Assembly (NCBI GenBank): GCA_021325295.1 | Contig: JAJPHM010000060.1 | Coordinates: forward strand, 35,919-99,918 | Length of the DNA stretch: 64,000 nt | From: Nitrososphaeraceae archaeon | GTDB lineage: Archaea; Thermoproteota; Nitrososphaeria; Nitrososphaerales; Nitrososphaeraceae | Direction of reading: 5' to 3' | In this document: in pieces, positions 17,962 through 26,491 of the stretch | Layout of the letters: every line of letters begins with the position of its first letter | Numbering within the stretch: the first letter of the stretch is position 1 | The notes under the pieces: model-generated | Told to the model about the DNA's origin: nothing | Seen by the model: only the letters and a program-made list of their open reading frames with translations | Databases searched by the model: none | Program-made: the position numbers and the translations under genes

Positions 17962-19218
17962 GTGTCCTATTGCAATATCTCCCGGATGGATTTTGAGCTG
18001 ACTCCAAGGCAGAAAATATTTCTGAAGGATGTTGACAATGCATGCAAAGACATACGATGCCATGAAGAACAGTGCTACTTGGAAGAGAAGTCAAATGATC
18101 AAATCGTTGACAGGTTTGGAAAGATTGGCATGCTTGGATGTCCGGTGTCAAGAGACCTAGGCGGCCTCGGGTATGATATCCTGACATACATTCTCGCAAT
18201 AGAGAGGATAGGCGAAGAGGGAAGTTCTTTGCGTACATTTTTTTCAGCTCATACTTCAATTGGCCAGCTTGTACTGCAGGGCTGGGCCAACGATGACCAG
18301 AAAAAGGAATACATTCCAGAAACCACATCCGGCAAGAAAATTATGGCATTCGCATTAACAGAGCCGGCTGCAGGAAGCGACCCATCATCTATGGTTACGA
18401 GTTTTGAAGATGCAGGGGACCATTACACAATCAGCGGAAAAAAGCACTGGATAGGCAACGGCACAATTGCAGGCACCATGACTACCTATGCCAAGGACAA
18501 AAATGACGGCAAGATATCTGCCTTTATAGTTGATGCAGATTCCAAAGGCATTTCAAGAAATGAAATAAAAAACAAGATGGGCCTTTCAACGGTCAAAAAT
18601 GCAGAGATCCGCTTTGAGCAGTGTTCAGTGCCCAAAAAGAACCTTCTTGGTCAGAAAGGAAAAGGTCTTACTGTTGCATACAGTGCCCTGATAGACGGCA
18701 GGCTCAGCGTTGCGGCTGGCGCAATTGGGGTAATGACTGACTGCCTTTACGAATGTATCAGATACTCCAAGGCAAGAAAGCAGCATGGCTCCGTGCTTGC
18801 AAAGAAGCAGTTGATCCAGCAACATATATCCAATATTGCAATGAGCATCGAAAGCTCAAGGTGGCTGGTCTACCGCGCGGCTGCTGCCAGGCAGAGGCTA
18901 CATGACTATGTTGAGGATTTGAAGAGAGAACACAAAGATTGGTTAAAAGAACTTGATAAGCAAAACAAGCAGTATATCGACCTGAGAAATACTGCAGATA
19001 GGCTTGCAGCCATTGCAAAGTTATTTGCAAGCAACTCTGCCTTCGACTCGGCCAATAGGGCGGTGCAGGTCTTTGGGTCTGCCGGTTATAGCAAGACAAA
19101 CAGAGCCGCCAGACATTTCCTCGACTCAAGAGCCACAACTATATACGAAGGAACCAATGAAGTGCTCGAGCTCAAGATTGCTATGCAGTTGCTTGGTGAA
19201 GAGTACAGGGCATATTAA
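17962..19218 (+). CDS. acyl-CoA dehydrogenase
   Basis: A 418-residue flavoprotein dehydrogenase. Features of the family: AFALTEPAAGSDPS (FAD/substrate loop), W-I-G-N-G in the middle domain, RLSVAAGAIGVM, and near the C-terminus QVFGSAGYSKTNRAARHFLDSRATTIYEGTNEV, where the glutamate of YEGTNEV is the usual catalytic base. It oxidises acyl-CoA thioesters at the alpha-beta bond. A TATA-like TTTTATTATT about 26 bases before GTG 17962 supports that start; ATG at 17986 (MDFELTPRQK) fits the family N-terminus and is an equal candidate. The acyl chain used is unknown. Confidence 0.88.
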   Translation: MSYCNISRMDFELTPRQKIFLKDVDNACKDIRCHEEQCYLEEKSNDQIVDRFGKIGMLGCPVSRDLGGLGYDILTYILAIERIGEEGSSLRTFFSAHTSIGQLVLQGWANDDQKKEYIPETTSGKKIMAFALTEPAAGSDPSSMVTSFEDAGDHYTISGKKHWIGNGTIAGTMTTYAKDKNDGKISAFIVDADSKGISRNEIKNKMGLSTVKNAEIRFEQCSVPKKNLLGQKGKGLTVAYSALIDGRLSVAAGAIGVMTDCLYECIRYSKARKQHGSVLAKKQLIQQHISNIAMSIESSRWLVYRAAAARQRLHDYVEDLKREHKDWLKELDKQNKQYIDLRNTADRLAAIAKLFASNSAFDSANRAVQVFGSAGYSKTNRAARHFLDSRATTIYEGTNEVLELKIAMQLLGEEYRAY

Positions 19219-19260
19219 CTGGACAACTGAATCAACAGGCCTTGGGACGATCCGACACCG

Positions 19261-20487
19261 CTATTGGCTTGAGCGCAACACTTCATCAATTATTTCCAAT
19301 CCCTCCTGCGCTTCCTCATCATTTATTATCAGGGGCGGAATCATACGCATCGCCTTCTGGCCAGCAGGCAAAAGCAAGAGCCCCTTCTTGAAAAGGCTCA
19401 CTAGTTTTGAGTCCCTATTTTGCTTGGTATCAAACTCTACGCCAATCATTAGCCCTAAACCTCTGACATCAACCAAACCTCCTTTACCCACAATATCCTG
19501 TAGACTTTTTTTCAATACTGAACCGATCTTGGCTGCGTTTTCAAGCAGCCTGTCGCGTGCAATGATATCTATTGTCTTTGCACCTACTGCCATGTCAATC
19601 CTGCTTCCCCCTCCCCACGTACTTGAGAGGACTCCCTGCCTAGCAGGTTCGAGGTCCCTGTGATAAATTGCCGCTCCGACCTGCAGTGCCTTTGCAGCGC
19701 TCATAATGTCAGGCTTTATATCATAATGCTCAAAGGCCCACCATCTACCAGTTCTGCCCATTCCAGACTGCACTTCATCTAGAATCAGCGGAACGCCATA
19801 GAGCTTGGAGAACTTGCTCAAGTTTTTCATAAACTGCAGGCTTGCAAAGTTGTAGCCTCCTTCACCTTGGACAACTTCACTTAAAATGAATGCAGCCTTG
19901 TTCTCTTTTAGCAGGGGCTCTATCGACTCTATATCCGGGTCACCATCTGCAGTACAGAATTTTATTCTTTTGACAGCAAACTCTGGAAAATTGGCCTTCT
20001 GAACAGGCTTGCTGAATGTAAAAGTCAGGGCACCCAACGTCCTGCCGTGGAATGCTCCTGTACATGATACGCCTGGCAGAGGCCCCATTCTGCTGTAGGC
20101 TATCTTGATCGCATTTTCAACAGCTTCAGCTCCGCTGTTAACAAAAAATGCCTTAAAGTTTTCTGGCGTTATTGAAGATACCTTAGATGCTAGCAGCGCA
20201 TGCTCTTCCGAGTAAAAGTCCTGTCCAGCAATCTTGTGTGCGCCATTTTTTGAATATTCTGCCAGAACCTGCAGGATCTCCGGATGGGAGTAGCCAAGTG
20301 GGCAGGCGCCGATATTTGAGGAAAAGTCAAGGAAGATGTTGCCGTCTATATCTTCAATGTAGCAGCCTTTCCCTGTCCTGATGACCAGAGGGTATGTAAA
20401 AGTTGAATCATAAACGAACTTTTTGCAAAGTCCTATGACATGGGAGGCTCTAGGACAGGGAGGCGGAGTTGAGATGTTGTGCTTCAT
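19261..20487 (-). CDS. class III aminotransferase (4-aminobutyrate/acetylornithine type)
   Basis: A 408-residue PLP enzyme. The lysine of MSAAKALQVG binds PLP; NSGAEAVENAIK, GAFHGRTLGAL, ILDEVQSGMGRTGRWWAFEH and the C-terminal VRGLGLMIGVEF are standard for the class III fold. The family includes 4-aminobutyrate and acetylornithine aminotransferases; the sequence alone does not separate them, though the N-terminal region looks more like the GABA branch. A TATA-like GATTTATAG lies 27 bases upstream of the ATG at 20487. It is convergent with the acyl-CoA dehydrogenase. Confidence 0.85.
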   Translation of the reverse strand: MKHNISTPPPCPRASHVIGLCKKFVYDSTFTYPLVIRTGKGCYIEDIDGNIFLDFSSNIGACPLGYSHPEILQVLAEYSKNGAHKIAGQDFYSEEHALLASKVSSITPENFKAFFVNSGAEAVENAIKIAYSRMGPLPGVSCTGAFHGRTLGALTFTFSKPVQKANFPEFAVKRIKFCTADGDPDIESIEPLLKENKAAFILSEVVQGEGGYNFASLQFMKNLSKFSKLYGVPLILDEVQSGMGRTGRWWAFEHYDIKPDIMSAAKALQVGAAIYHRDLEPARQGVLSSTWGGGSRIDMAVGAKTIDIIARDRLLENAAKIGSVLKKSLQDIVGKGGLVDVRGLGLMIGVEFDTKQNRDSKLVSLFKKGLLLLPAGQKAMRMIPPLIINDEEAQEGLEIIDEVLRSSQ

Positions 20488-20577
20488 GGCTATAGTTGAT
20501 CAGTGGAGCTATAAATCTAATCTTGCAGGCGATCGACTAAACAACTACGGACCAGCTGGCCGCCTTCCGCGTGTATC

Positions 20578-21144
20578 CTATATAGTTAACCATTCTACCT
20601 TGCCGATTTTAACCATTTCTGATACTTTGGCAGATAGTGCATCAATATCGATCCCGTGATAGGTATAGTGTGCATGCATCAGCTTTGCAAGCGCCCTCTT
20701 CAGAATAGAAATGCAGACTTGATCTTCATCTTTCTGTGCGTGTACCAGAGCGGCTGCTATTAGGATTATGCCATTCAGTACATCCTTTTCTATACCTTGC
20801 GAGTTTTTCCATATTGACTCTAGCACTTCATGGGAGCTCCAGTATTTCTCTTCATTAAACAGTCTTCGGGCGTATTGAATTGCATCGTCTTTTTCCATAT
20901 GCTTTTCAACCACGGGCATATAGTTAACAAGTTCAGAGATTCTCTTGAGCGGATCAAGCAGTGTATCTAGCTCTAAATGGTCAGGCAGACTGGTGTCAAA
21001 TTCAATATGGTGCCTCGATACCCTACAATCTCGAATAATGATCTCTTGGTCTTTGACCAAGGACCTTGCCCTCTCGAGCAGTTCTAGAGCATCCTTTGGG
21101 GTAAAGAGCTGCTCATTGCTCAAATATATCATGTACCTGTGCAC
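20578..21144 (-). CDS. DUF309 family protein
   Basis: A 188-residue helical protein. The C-terminal half has the DUF309 signature: YARRLFNEEKYWSSHEVLESIWKN followed by GIILIAAALVHAQKDE. The E-W-H cluster suggests a metal or ligand pocket, but the biochemical role of the family is unknown. Two starts are possible, GTG 21144 and ATG 21132; a TATA-like TGTATAATAT at about 21170-21179 gives either a short leader. Confidence 0.8.
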   Translation of the reverse strand: MHRYMIYLSNEQLFTPKDALELLERARSLVKDQEIIIRDCRVSRHHIEFDTSLPDHLELDTLLDPLKRISELVNYMPVVEKHMEKDDAIQYARRLFNEEKYWSSHEVLESIWKNSQGIEKDVLNGIILIAAALVHAQKDEDQVCISILKRALAKLMHAHYTYHGIDIDALSAKVSEMVKIGKVEWLTI

Positions 21145-21251
21145 AGACAGAATAGAATTGAAAGCATGCGGATATTATACATTGACATAACTAGGCAAGT
21201 GGGACTATGACATGGTTAGATAATAATTAATTATAGTTCACTGACAAACTT

Positions 21252-21294
21252 GACGAAAAAGAAAAAGAAGAAAAAGGACGGAGTCAAACCGTCA
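21252..21294 (-). terminator. terminator downstream of nirK
   Basis: On the minus strand GACGG-TTTGACT-CCGTC forms a 5-bp hairpin, followed at once by a pyrimidine tract of about 25 bases made mainly of T. This is a typical archaeal transcription stop just after nirK. Confidence 0.6.
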
Positions 21295-21319
21295 TTTTTT
21301 CGTGCCTTGTTCTTGCTTT

Positions 21320-22501
21320 CTAGCCGGTGCTGTTTGATGTGCTATTGCCTGAGGAGCTGGTGCCGTTGCTCATCGAGGTGCCGTTACCCATCGAAGTGCT
21401 GTTGCTCATAGAGCCGCCAGTCATAGACGAGCCGCCAGAGCTCATGCTATAGTAAGCGTTAGCAGTACCTGCTTGTGGAACTGCTGCGTCTCCTGGAATG
21501 TCGGTGTCTGTCGATGAATTGCTGCCGACTACTACGAACGCTCCACCCTTAACCACATCATTCAGTGCATGTGTTACACCTACATACGGGCCCTCAGCTG
21601 GGAAGGTCGATTCAACTACAGATGCTGAACCTGGTGGAATTGTCCATGTGTCTCCAGTTCCATAGTTAGGTGCCTCTCTTCCAGCCACTCTCACATCCTT
21701 GACCTGAATCTGTCCAGAGATGAAGTGGAATGCCAAGAACTTGTCTGGACCAGCATTGATAATATACCATCTTGTGAGCTCACCTGGCTTGACCATCAGA
21801 GGCTTTGCATCCTTGTTCAGTGATAGTGGTGATAGCTTGCCAATACCTGGTGTGTACTTGAATGCCATTCCGTTTGTTACTTCAAGTGCGTTGTTACCAC
21901 TCAAGAAGCTAGTCATGTCAAAGCTTTTTGCTCCTGTAGAGTTTCCACCTGATGCGAAGTACATATCACCAAAAGCTACATAGAACTCTTTGGCTGGCTT
22001 TTCATATGGTGAGTGGACTATAATTCCTCCATACATTCCATTTGCAAGGTGCTCCCATACGCCGTTCAGACCATCAGCAGCACAGTGATAGAAGAATGCA
22101 CCCGGAGTTACTGCCTTCCAAGTCCATGTCTTTGATTGACCTGGTGTTAATGGGCCGGAGTTTACTTGAGCATTTCCTACTGCTGCGTGCATATCGATGC
22201 TGTGTATAGCGTGGCCTTCATTTTTCAGAGTCATGGTAACAGTGTCTCCCCAGTTAACTACAATGGGTGGGCCTGGAATTGTGCCGTTAAAGACCATTGC
22301 ATTGTACATTATTCCGCCCGGAGTAAGTGCGTTATCGGGGGCAATCTGTACCACTTTCTCGCTTGCAATCAAGGTAAAGCTTCTTGCCTGTCCTTCAGGT
22401 ATTGCTTGAGCATTCCAAGTTGGCCAATTTCCGCTTTGAAATAGAACCAAGCCAACGAGGAGCATGCCTGCTGCGATACCGCCGTAAATCGCCTTGTTCA
22501 T
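21320..22501 (-). CDS. nirK: copper nitrite reductase NirK (two-domain multicopper oxidase)
   Basis: A 393-residue cupredoxin enzyme with an N-terminal membrane anchor/signal (residues 4-22). Type 1 copper ligands are H100, C140, H151 and M156; type 2 ligands are H105, H139 and H311, and H259 matches the second-shell active-site histidine of NirK. It reduces nitrite to NO on the outer face; in ammonia-oxidizing archaea NirK is highly expressed and NO is an intermediate of ammonia oxidation. Unusual: the last 48 residues are Ser/Gly/Thr/Asn-rich with five regularly spaced methionines. TATATAAG lies 29 bases upstream and a hairpin terminator follows, so the gene is monocistronic. Confidence 0.92.
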   Translation of the reverse strand: MNKAIYGGIAAGMLLVGLVLFQSGNWPTWNAQAIPEGQARSFTLIASEKVVQIAPDNALTPGGIMYNAMVFNGTIPGPPIVVNWGDTVTMTLKNEGHAIHSIDMHAAVGNAQVNSGPLTPGQSKTWTWKAVTPGAFFYHCAADGLNGVWEHLANGMYGGIIVHSPYEKPAKEFYVAFGDMYFASGGNSTGAKSFDMTSFLSGNNALEVTNGMAFKYTPGIGKLSPLSLNKDAKPLMVKPGELTRWYIINAGPDKFLAFHFISGQIQVKDVRVAGREAPNYGTGDTWTIPPGSASVVESTFPAEGPYVGVTHALNDVVKGGAFVVVGSNSSTDTDIPGDAAVPQAGTANAYYSMSSGGSSMTGGSMSNSTSMGNGTSMSNGTSSSGNSTSNSTG

Positions 22502-22526
22502 TAGCTTACCTGATAAAATGCGGAAC

Positions 22527-22534
22527 TATATAAG
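22527..22534 (-). promoter_or_regulatory. TATA box of nirK
   Basis: CTTATATA on the minus strand, centred about 29 bases before the ATG at 22501, giving a leader of only a few bases. Confidence 0.65.
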
Positions 22535-22712
22535 ACTTCTCCAAAGGAATTGCTGAACGGATCGCTATGAAAGACAAATATATATAGAGAATACACAAGT
22601 TTTAAAGGTCTGCAATATTTTTTGGAATGCTGATCCTTCCGTATCCGATCAGTAGCTGAAGGAGGCTCTTGTCACGATGGCAATCTTTAATTTCTGCCAT
22701 AGCCACATTTGA

Positions 22713-22952
22713 TTGTCCATGCAGCTGCCTAACAAGAGGCCGCCCAGAAGCGCTAGGCGTGCCAGAAAACCATTGCAAGAAAATTGGGTCAAGGTCCCTC
22801 ATTCGACTTTGCTGAAATGTACCTATTCAAGATGTGGCTTTGAATGGAAGTATTCTGGTGGCCGCAGCTGGGCAGAATGCCCAGCTTGCCACAACAGTAT
22901 GAAGGTATCTATTGCAAAAAAAAATTACCAGCATGCGGAGCGTACAGATTAG
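22713..22952 (+). CDS. small zinc-ribbon protein
   Basis: A 79-residue (or 77 from ATG 22719) basic protein. CTYSRCGFEW and CPACHNSMKV supply a four-cysteine zinc ribbon, preceded by an Arg/Lys-rich N-terminus. Such proteins usually bind nucleic acid or other proteins. It lies divergent to nirK, with a run reading ATATATATAG at about 22574-22583 that could be its TATA box. A weaker frame on the other strand overlaps its start and is not accepted. Confidence 0.6.
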   Translation: MSMQLPNKRPPRSARRARKPLQENWVKVPHSTLLKCTYSRCGFEWKYSGGRSWAECPACHNSMKVSIAKKNYQHAERTD

Positions 22953-22997
22953 ATCAATATTCAATTGACAAGTTTTGCCCTATTCTCATGCTGGCTA

Positions 22998-24071
22998 TCA
23001 GGCCATCCTGAGTTTGCTTCGTGCAAGAAAAACAGCCGACGCCATACTCATGGCTAATCCAATTACAACCAGATATGGAGGCATTTCTGGAACAGTCATT
23101 ATTCTCTGAACCTGTACCTGATGTGTTCCTGTGGGCACAAAAAAGTCAACGTATACTGTTTTACCGTCCTGTTTTACTGTCGCGCTTGCATCCGGCTTGC
23201 CATCCATTACAACAGCAATGTTTTGATTCTGCGCGAATTCTGGTACCATCAGTTCCGCAGGGCCTCCTCCCGGGTTATAGTGTCTTATGGCAAAAGTGAT
23301 TCCACCTGTTGCATTACTGTACTGCACATTGCTGACCTCTGCAAATGCCTTAAAGTTGTATGCGATAAATCTGCCACCACCCAGATCAACTGTGGGTATA
23401 GGAGTGTCGATATCTACACCTGCGCAGCTATAGTAAAGCGTGTTTGCTCTTATGGCAGGGTCAGGAAGGGCCGAAAATGACTTGACCTCACCGGGCTTGA
23501 TGACTGGTATGACATTGCTTCTCACCGTATCAATCTGGGCGCCCTTGTGGTCATGGACTGACGCAAAGATGCTTACATTGTATAGATTGAAAGTTCCTGT
23601 ATTCCGGGCAGTGCCCAATAAAGCTTTACCATCTCCGACTGCCATATTGCTATAGTTCAATGCCAGAAGATTGTAGAATGGTACAGCAACATCATCTGCT
23701 TTGACTATGAACGGACCGCCGAGCGCTGACAGGCCGGAATCTACGGTGAACTTGAAAGGCGACTCCCCTGCGGGATAAATGACTCTGCCATAAGTAGTCT
23801 CATGGAGAGTTTTGCTGTTTCCCGAACTGTCTGTAGTATTTAACCCTAGGACAACGCTGACTGGAACATAACCGGAATTCTCCACAGTCCCCACCACATT
23901 TAGTCTACCTTGGGAATCTACAAAAGAAGACTGGCCTATTAGGTTCAGCCCTTCAGGAGAAGCACTTGCAGGCGCAACAGGATAGAGTAAGAAGGCTGCA
24001 GCAAACGATAGCAATACGGCAAGCCCTGCTACTATTTGCACCCTGCGGGTGAAGCTCTGAAGGTACCTCAC
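22998..24071 (-). CDS. secreted, membrane-anchored FxLYD-like surface protein
   Basis: A 357-residue protein with a signal/anchor helix at 12-35, beta-rich repeats similar to FxLYD/CARDB modules (VVGTVENSGYVPVSVVLGL; LLGTARNTGTFNLYNVSIF), and a C-terminal VPEMPPYLVVIGLAM helix followed by RSKLR. That tail (PE motif, helix, basic end) resembles archaeal PEF-type cell-surface sorting signals. The start is GTG 24071; a TATA-like CTTAAAT about 26 bases upstream makes it leaderless. Probably part of the cell envelope. Shares its domain type with the protein at 16494-17861. Confidence 0.72.
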   Translation of the reverse strand: MRYLQSFTRRVQIVAGLAVLLSFAAAFLLYPVAPASASPEGLNLIGQSSFVDSQGRLNVVGTVENSGYVPVSVVLGLNTTDSSGNSKTLHETTYGRVIYPAGESPFKFTVDSGLSALGGPFIVKADDVAVPFYNLLALNYSNMAVGDGKALLGTARNTGTFNLYNVSIFASVHDHKGAQIDTVRSNVIPVIKPGEVKSFSALPDPAIRANTLYYSCAGVDIDTPIPTVDLGGGRFIAYNFKAFAEVSNVQYSNATGGITFAIRHYNPGGGPAELMVPEFAQNQNIAVVMDGKPDASATVKQDGKTVYVDFFVPTGTHQVQVQRIMTVPEMPPYLVVIGLAMSMASAVFLARSKLRMA

Positions 24072-24140
24072 TCACTCAAACCATTAGATAAACTGGCATT
24101 TAAGCCAAGCCTTTTTGGCTGGCCACCAACAGGATGGTTC

Positions 24141-24314
24141 CTATCCTCCTCCCGACGATGCACCGGTATTGATCCAGCTGTTATCTTGAAAGACATCTAT
24201 CAACTCATTAATGACATCATCATAGGTCATGTTGCGTTTTTTTCCTTGCATTATATCTTGCATTACAGATGTCAAGCGGCCATAGGTATGATCTTCGATT
24301 GATAGAGTCTTCAT
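24141..24314 (-). CDS. small antitoxin-like/ribbon-helix-helix-type protein
   Basis: A 57-residue protein from the ATG at 24314 (MKTLSIEDHTYGRL). The sequence KTLSIEDHTYGRLTSVM, then a helix with YDDVINELIDVF, matches small archaeal proteins with an antitoxin-like fold. TTATTAACCC lies about 26 bases upstream, so the transcript is leaderless and the longer frame to 24380 is unlikely. No toxin-like gene is adjacent, so a toxin-antitoxin role is not supported by context. Confidence 0.55.
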   Translation of the reverse strand: MKTLSIEDHTYGRLTSVMQDIMQGKKRNMTYDDVINELIDVFQDNSWINTGASSGGG

Positions 24315-24413
24315 GGATAATCTTCGTCGACATGGGTTAATAATTTTGTCTACTTTGTTTCCTGTCTTTAACAGAACCACTCTTCTGACCGCAAACCTTT
24401 TCTAGCAACTTTA

Positions 24414-24779
24414 TTGACCTTATACAGGTTGGGAAAGCGTCAGTTTACCATAGATACGGGCAAAGAAAAGATCCCTGTAGAAGGTCAGGTCCACAGAAAT
24501 GTGGCAGTAAAATACCTGATGAAGAGAAGAAGGTCGCTGCTTATGACAAAGAACCCAGACAAGGTCGACAAGTTGTTTGCTGAGCTTCCCCAGACCATAA
24601 CAATAATCGGCAAGCAAGTAACCCGCGGGTACAAGGTCAACTGGGAGAGAGAAGGAACTGAAGAGTTTCAAGGAGCCCGTTTTGCATTTACCCTAGACGA
24701 GCTACCGGAGAATGGCCGGACAGAGGGAGCTGCTCCCAAAGCCAGTACTTCACAAAATGTAGGCAATGGTACAACATAA
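24414..24779 (+). CDS. conserved hypothetical protein, basic, upstream of EF-like gene
   Basis: A 121-residue soluble protein rich in Lys and Arg through residue 80 (KYLMKRRRSLLMTKNPDKVDKLF), with a Gly/Ser/Thr/Asn tail. No family recognised. It starts at TTG 24414 or TTG 24429, and its stop is 33 bases before the EF-Tu/SelB-like gene on the same strand, which suggests they may be expressed together. Confidence 0.55.
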   Translation: MTLYRLGKRQFTIDTGKEKIPVEGQVHRNVAVKYLMKRRRSLLMTKNPDKVDKLFAELPQTITIIGKQVTRGYKVNWEREGTEEFQGARFAFTLDELPENGRTEGAAPKASTSQNVGNGTT

Positions 24780-24811
24780 CGTAATATTAGACTAAAAATG
24801 AGTCAAGTGTA

Positions 24812-25774
24812 ATGGCACGTTCCGTTAATTTTGTCGTCCTCGGAGACCATAGCATTTCGGCAGACCTAGGCAAGAAGGGGACAGTAACTGATATCGCTAT
24901 ACACGATAAAAAAACATCTGAAGCCATCATTACCTTTACTGCTCCAGTAACCTTTCCAGACAAGATACAGGCTTTAATGCAGGCAATAAGCCTTGCCGAG
25001 TACGCCATACTGAATGTCACAAAGCTTGACAGGTTCCTAGGCGAACAGGTTATCGCGGCTGACTACGCAGATCTTGCAGGCGGCTTTATTCTCCATTCAT
25101 ACGAAATCGACGAAGAAAAACTAAAAGGCTTGGTTAAAAATACTACATTATCTAGGTTCAAATTTGTAGACACTATAGATAGGCTAAAGCAGGAGATCAC
25201 GGGTCTTGAGCCCAAAGGCAAAGAAGGGCAGTTGGTAATTCCAATTGACCACGCATTTGATGTCAAGGGAGTAGGCACAGTGGTTTTAGGAGTAGTGAAG
25301 CAGGGATCAGTACATGTCTATGATGAGGCAAAGATTATGCCTTTAGGAAAGCGCATTCTTGTAAAATCCATTCAGATGCATGACGATCCTGTTGACAGCG
25401 CATCAAGTCCCGCAAGGGTCGGGCTTGCAATCAAGGGAGCCACCGCAGAAGAAATATCGAGGGGAGATGTCATTTGCTCCTTTGATTCTTCTCTAGCCGC
25501 AACTTCCGAGCCCATTCCAATGGTATTTGAAAAGTGTTCTTTTTTTAAGGGAGATTTGGCGGAAAACCAGACGTACCTGATCTCGGTTGGCTTGCAGGTA
25601 AAGCCTATCAAGGTAAGAGCTGTTGCAGGAACAAGCAAACAAGGAACTGGCACAGGACAGTCATTTGAAATTCTTCCAGAAAAGCCGATTGTATATTCGA
25701 CGGGCCAAGTTTGCGTCCTGCTCAAGCCCGATAGCCAAGGCGTCAGAATAGTAGGAAAAGGATTGTTGGGTTAG
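24812..25774 (+). CDS. EF-Tu/SelB-like protein with degenerate GTPase domain
   Basis: A 320-residue protein. Residues about 175-320 look like the beta-barrel domains II and III of EF-Tu/SelB (GVGTVVLGVVKQGSVHVYDEAKI; ARVGLAIKGATAEEISRGDVI). The N-terminal region aligns with the GTPase domain but the P-loop, normally GHVDHGK-T/S, reads GDHSISADLGKKGT, and the DxxG element is not recognisable; only a remnant of NKxD (VTKLD) remains. It therefore probably cannot bind GTP in the usual way. Role unknown; related archaeal proteins are annotated as EF-Tu-family GTPases. A TATA-like TAATATTA lies about 26 bases before the ATG. Confidence 0.75.
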   Translation: MARSVNFVVLGDHSISADLGKKGTVTDIAIHDKKTSEAIITFTAPVTFPDKIQALMQAISLAEYAILNVTKLDRFLGEQVIAADYADLAGGFILHSYEIDEEKLKGLVKNTTLSRFKFVDTIDRLKQEITGLEPKGKEGQLVIPIDHAFDVKGVGTVVLGVVKQGSVHVYDEAKIMPLGKRILVKSIQMHDDPVDSASSPARVGLAIKGATAEEISRGDVICSFDSSLAATSEPIPMVFEKCSFFKGDLAENQTYLISVGLQVKPIKVRAVAGTSKQGTGTGQSFEILPEKPIVYSTGQVCVLLKPDSQGVRIVGKGLLG

Positions 25775-25830
25775 ATTACTTCTCTCAATCCAACAAAAAA
25801 TTCCAACCTCTTATTCCGACCAAAGAAAAA

Positions 25831-25844
25831 TGCGGGTTCGGTGG
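25831..25844. repeat. attL core (copy of tRNA-Lys 3' end)
   Basis: Identical over 14 bases to the end of the tRNA-Lys gene at 44804-44817. Only the acceptor-stem end is copied, with no other tRNA part, which marks it as an attachment-site remnant rather than a second tRNA. It lies 56 bases after the EF-like gene. Confidence 0.8.
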
Positions 25845-25847
25845 TAT

Positions 25848-25867
25848 CCGCACTCATTTAGGTGCGG
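25848..25867. repeat. inverted repeat beside attL (possible integrase-binding site)
   Basis: CCGCAC-N8-GTGCGG, a perfect 6-bp palindrome. A near copy occurs on the inner side of attR (44789-44808). The stop codon of the gene at 25854-26096 lies in its loop. Confidence 0.55.
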
Positions 25868-26096
25868 AATCATGCTCTAACCTGATTAATTTTAGTAAAA
25901 ATTCGGCTTTTGACGGATACTCATGACGTGGGATTCTGTCAGGCATTGACATGATCATAGCCCTTGCTGTAGAATTTGTCCTTAAATTTTTCTGGGCCAG
26001 TTTTTTCAATTCTGTTATATCAACCGTCTTAGGAATAGTTACAGTCCTGATGGATAAGCTCTTTTGAACCTGATTTCTTTCTCTAGTCTGCTTCAA
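25854..26096 (-). CDS. small basic protein at element left end
   Basis: An 80-residue protein; first on the element after attL. It has a beta-like start (IRTVTIPKTVDITELKK) and helices further on, which could be a ribbon-helix-helix DNA-binding fold, but this is not certain. The start is TTG 26096; CATATAAGC at about 26132-26140 could be the TATA box. Its 3' end runs into the inverted repeat beside attL, a place where excision factors or directionality proteins are sometimes found. Function unknown. Confidence 0.5.
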   Translation of the reverse strand: MKQTRERNQVQKSLSIRTVTIPKTVDITELKKLAQKNLRTNSTARAMIMSMPDRIPRHEYPSKAEFLLKLIRLEHDSAPK

Positions 26097-26236
26097 AGTT
26101 GGGCTCTTGTTTTTACGGTGTCAATGCTTATATGACTTTGATCGGCTGCAAGAGGAAATTCCCAAAATTTTGATGCATGAGATTGTTTGGTCTCTGAAAG
26201 TTACGGGAAGCTAAGTCCACTCGGCAATTGTGTAGA

Positions 26237-26299
26237 TAGCGGAAATGACTTCCGCTACTAGGAAGTAGGCCGCCTCCCGCCTTGTAGTTCTATCCTAGT
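26237..26299. other. GC-rich double hairpin region (26097-26491 otherwise empty)
   Basis: Within an AT-rich 395-base gap, TAGCGGAA-N5-TTCCGCTA (26237-26257) forms an 8-bp stem, and ACTAGGA (26257-26263) pairs perfectly with TCCTAGT (26293-26299) around a GC-rich inner loop containing AGGC/GCCT. I see no gene in the rest of the gap; short TAGG...CCTA repeats occur near 26375 and 26430. Confidence 0.5.
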
Positions 26300-26491
26300 T
26301 AGTCTTTGGATGGAATCAAGGATGATGCAGTTTAGAAGTCCAATTTCCAAACCTATACAATACAACGGTGTAGGCTAAATCCTAAAAATCTGCAGCTATT
26401 CCGTTTGTTTCATTCATTTATTGTAGGTTCTAGCCTATAACATGTAAATAATGTAATCTTTTTATAGAAGCATCTGTAAGAATAATATACC

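Noticed and set aside
22602..22802. A 66-residue minus-strand frame overlapping the zinc-ribbon gene start
   Set aside because: Overlaps by about 90 bases a frame with a clear four-cysteine ribbon, and itself has no motif or good promoter. The C-terminal part is only weakly protein-like.
25831..25867. A second tRNA gene at the left repeat
   Set aside because: Only 14 bases of the tRNA end are present; no anticodon or D arm can be found. It is an attachment-site copy.
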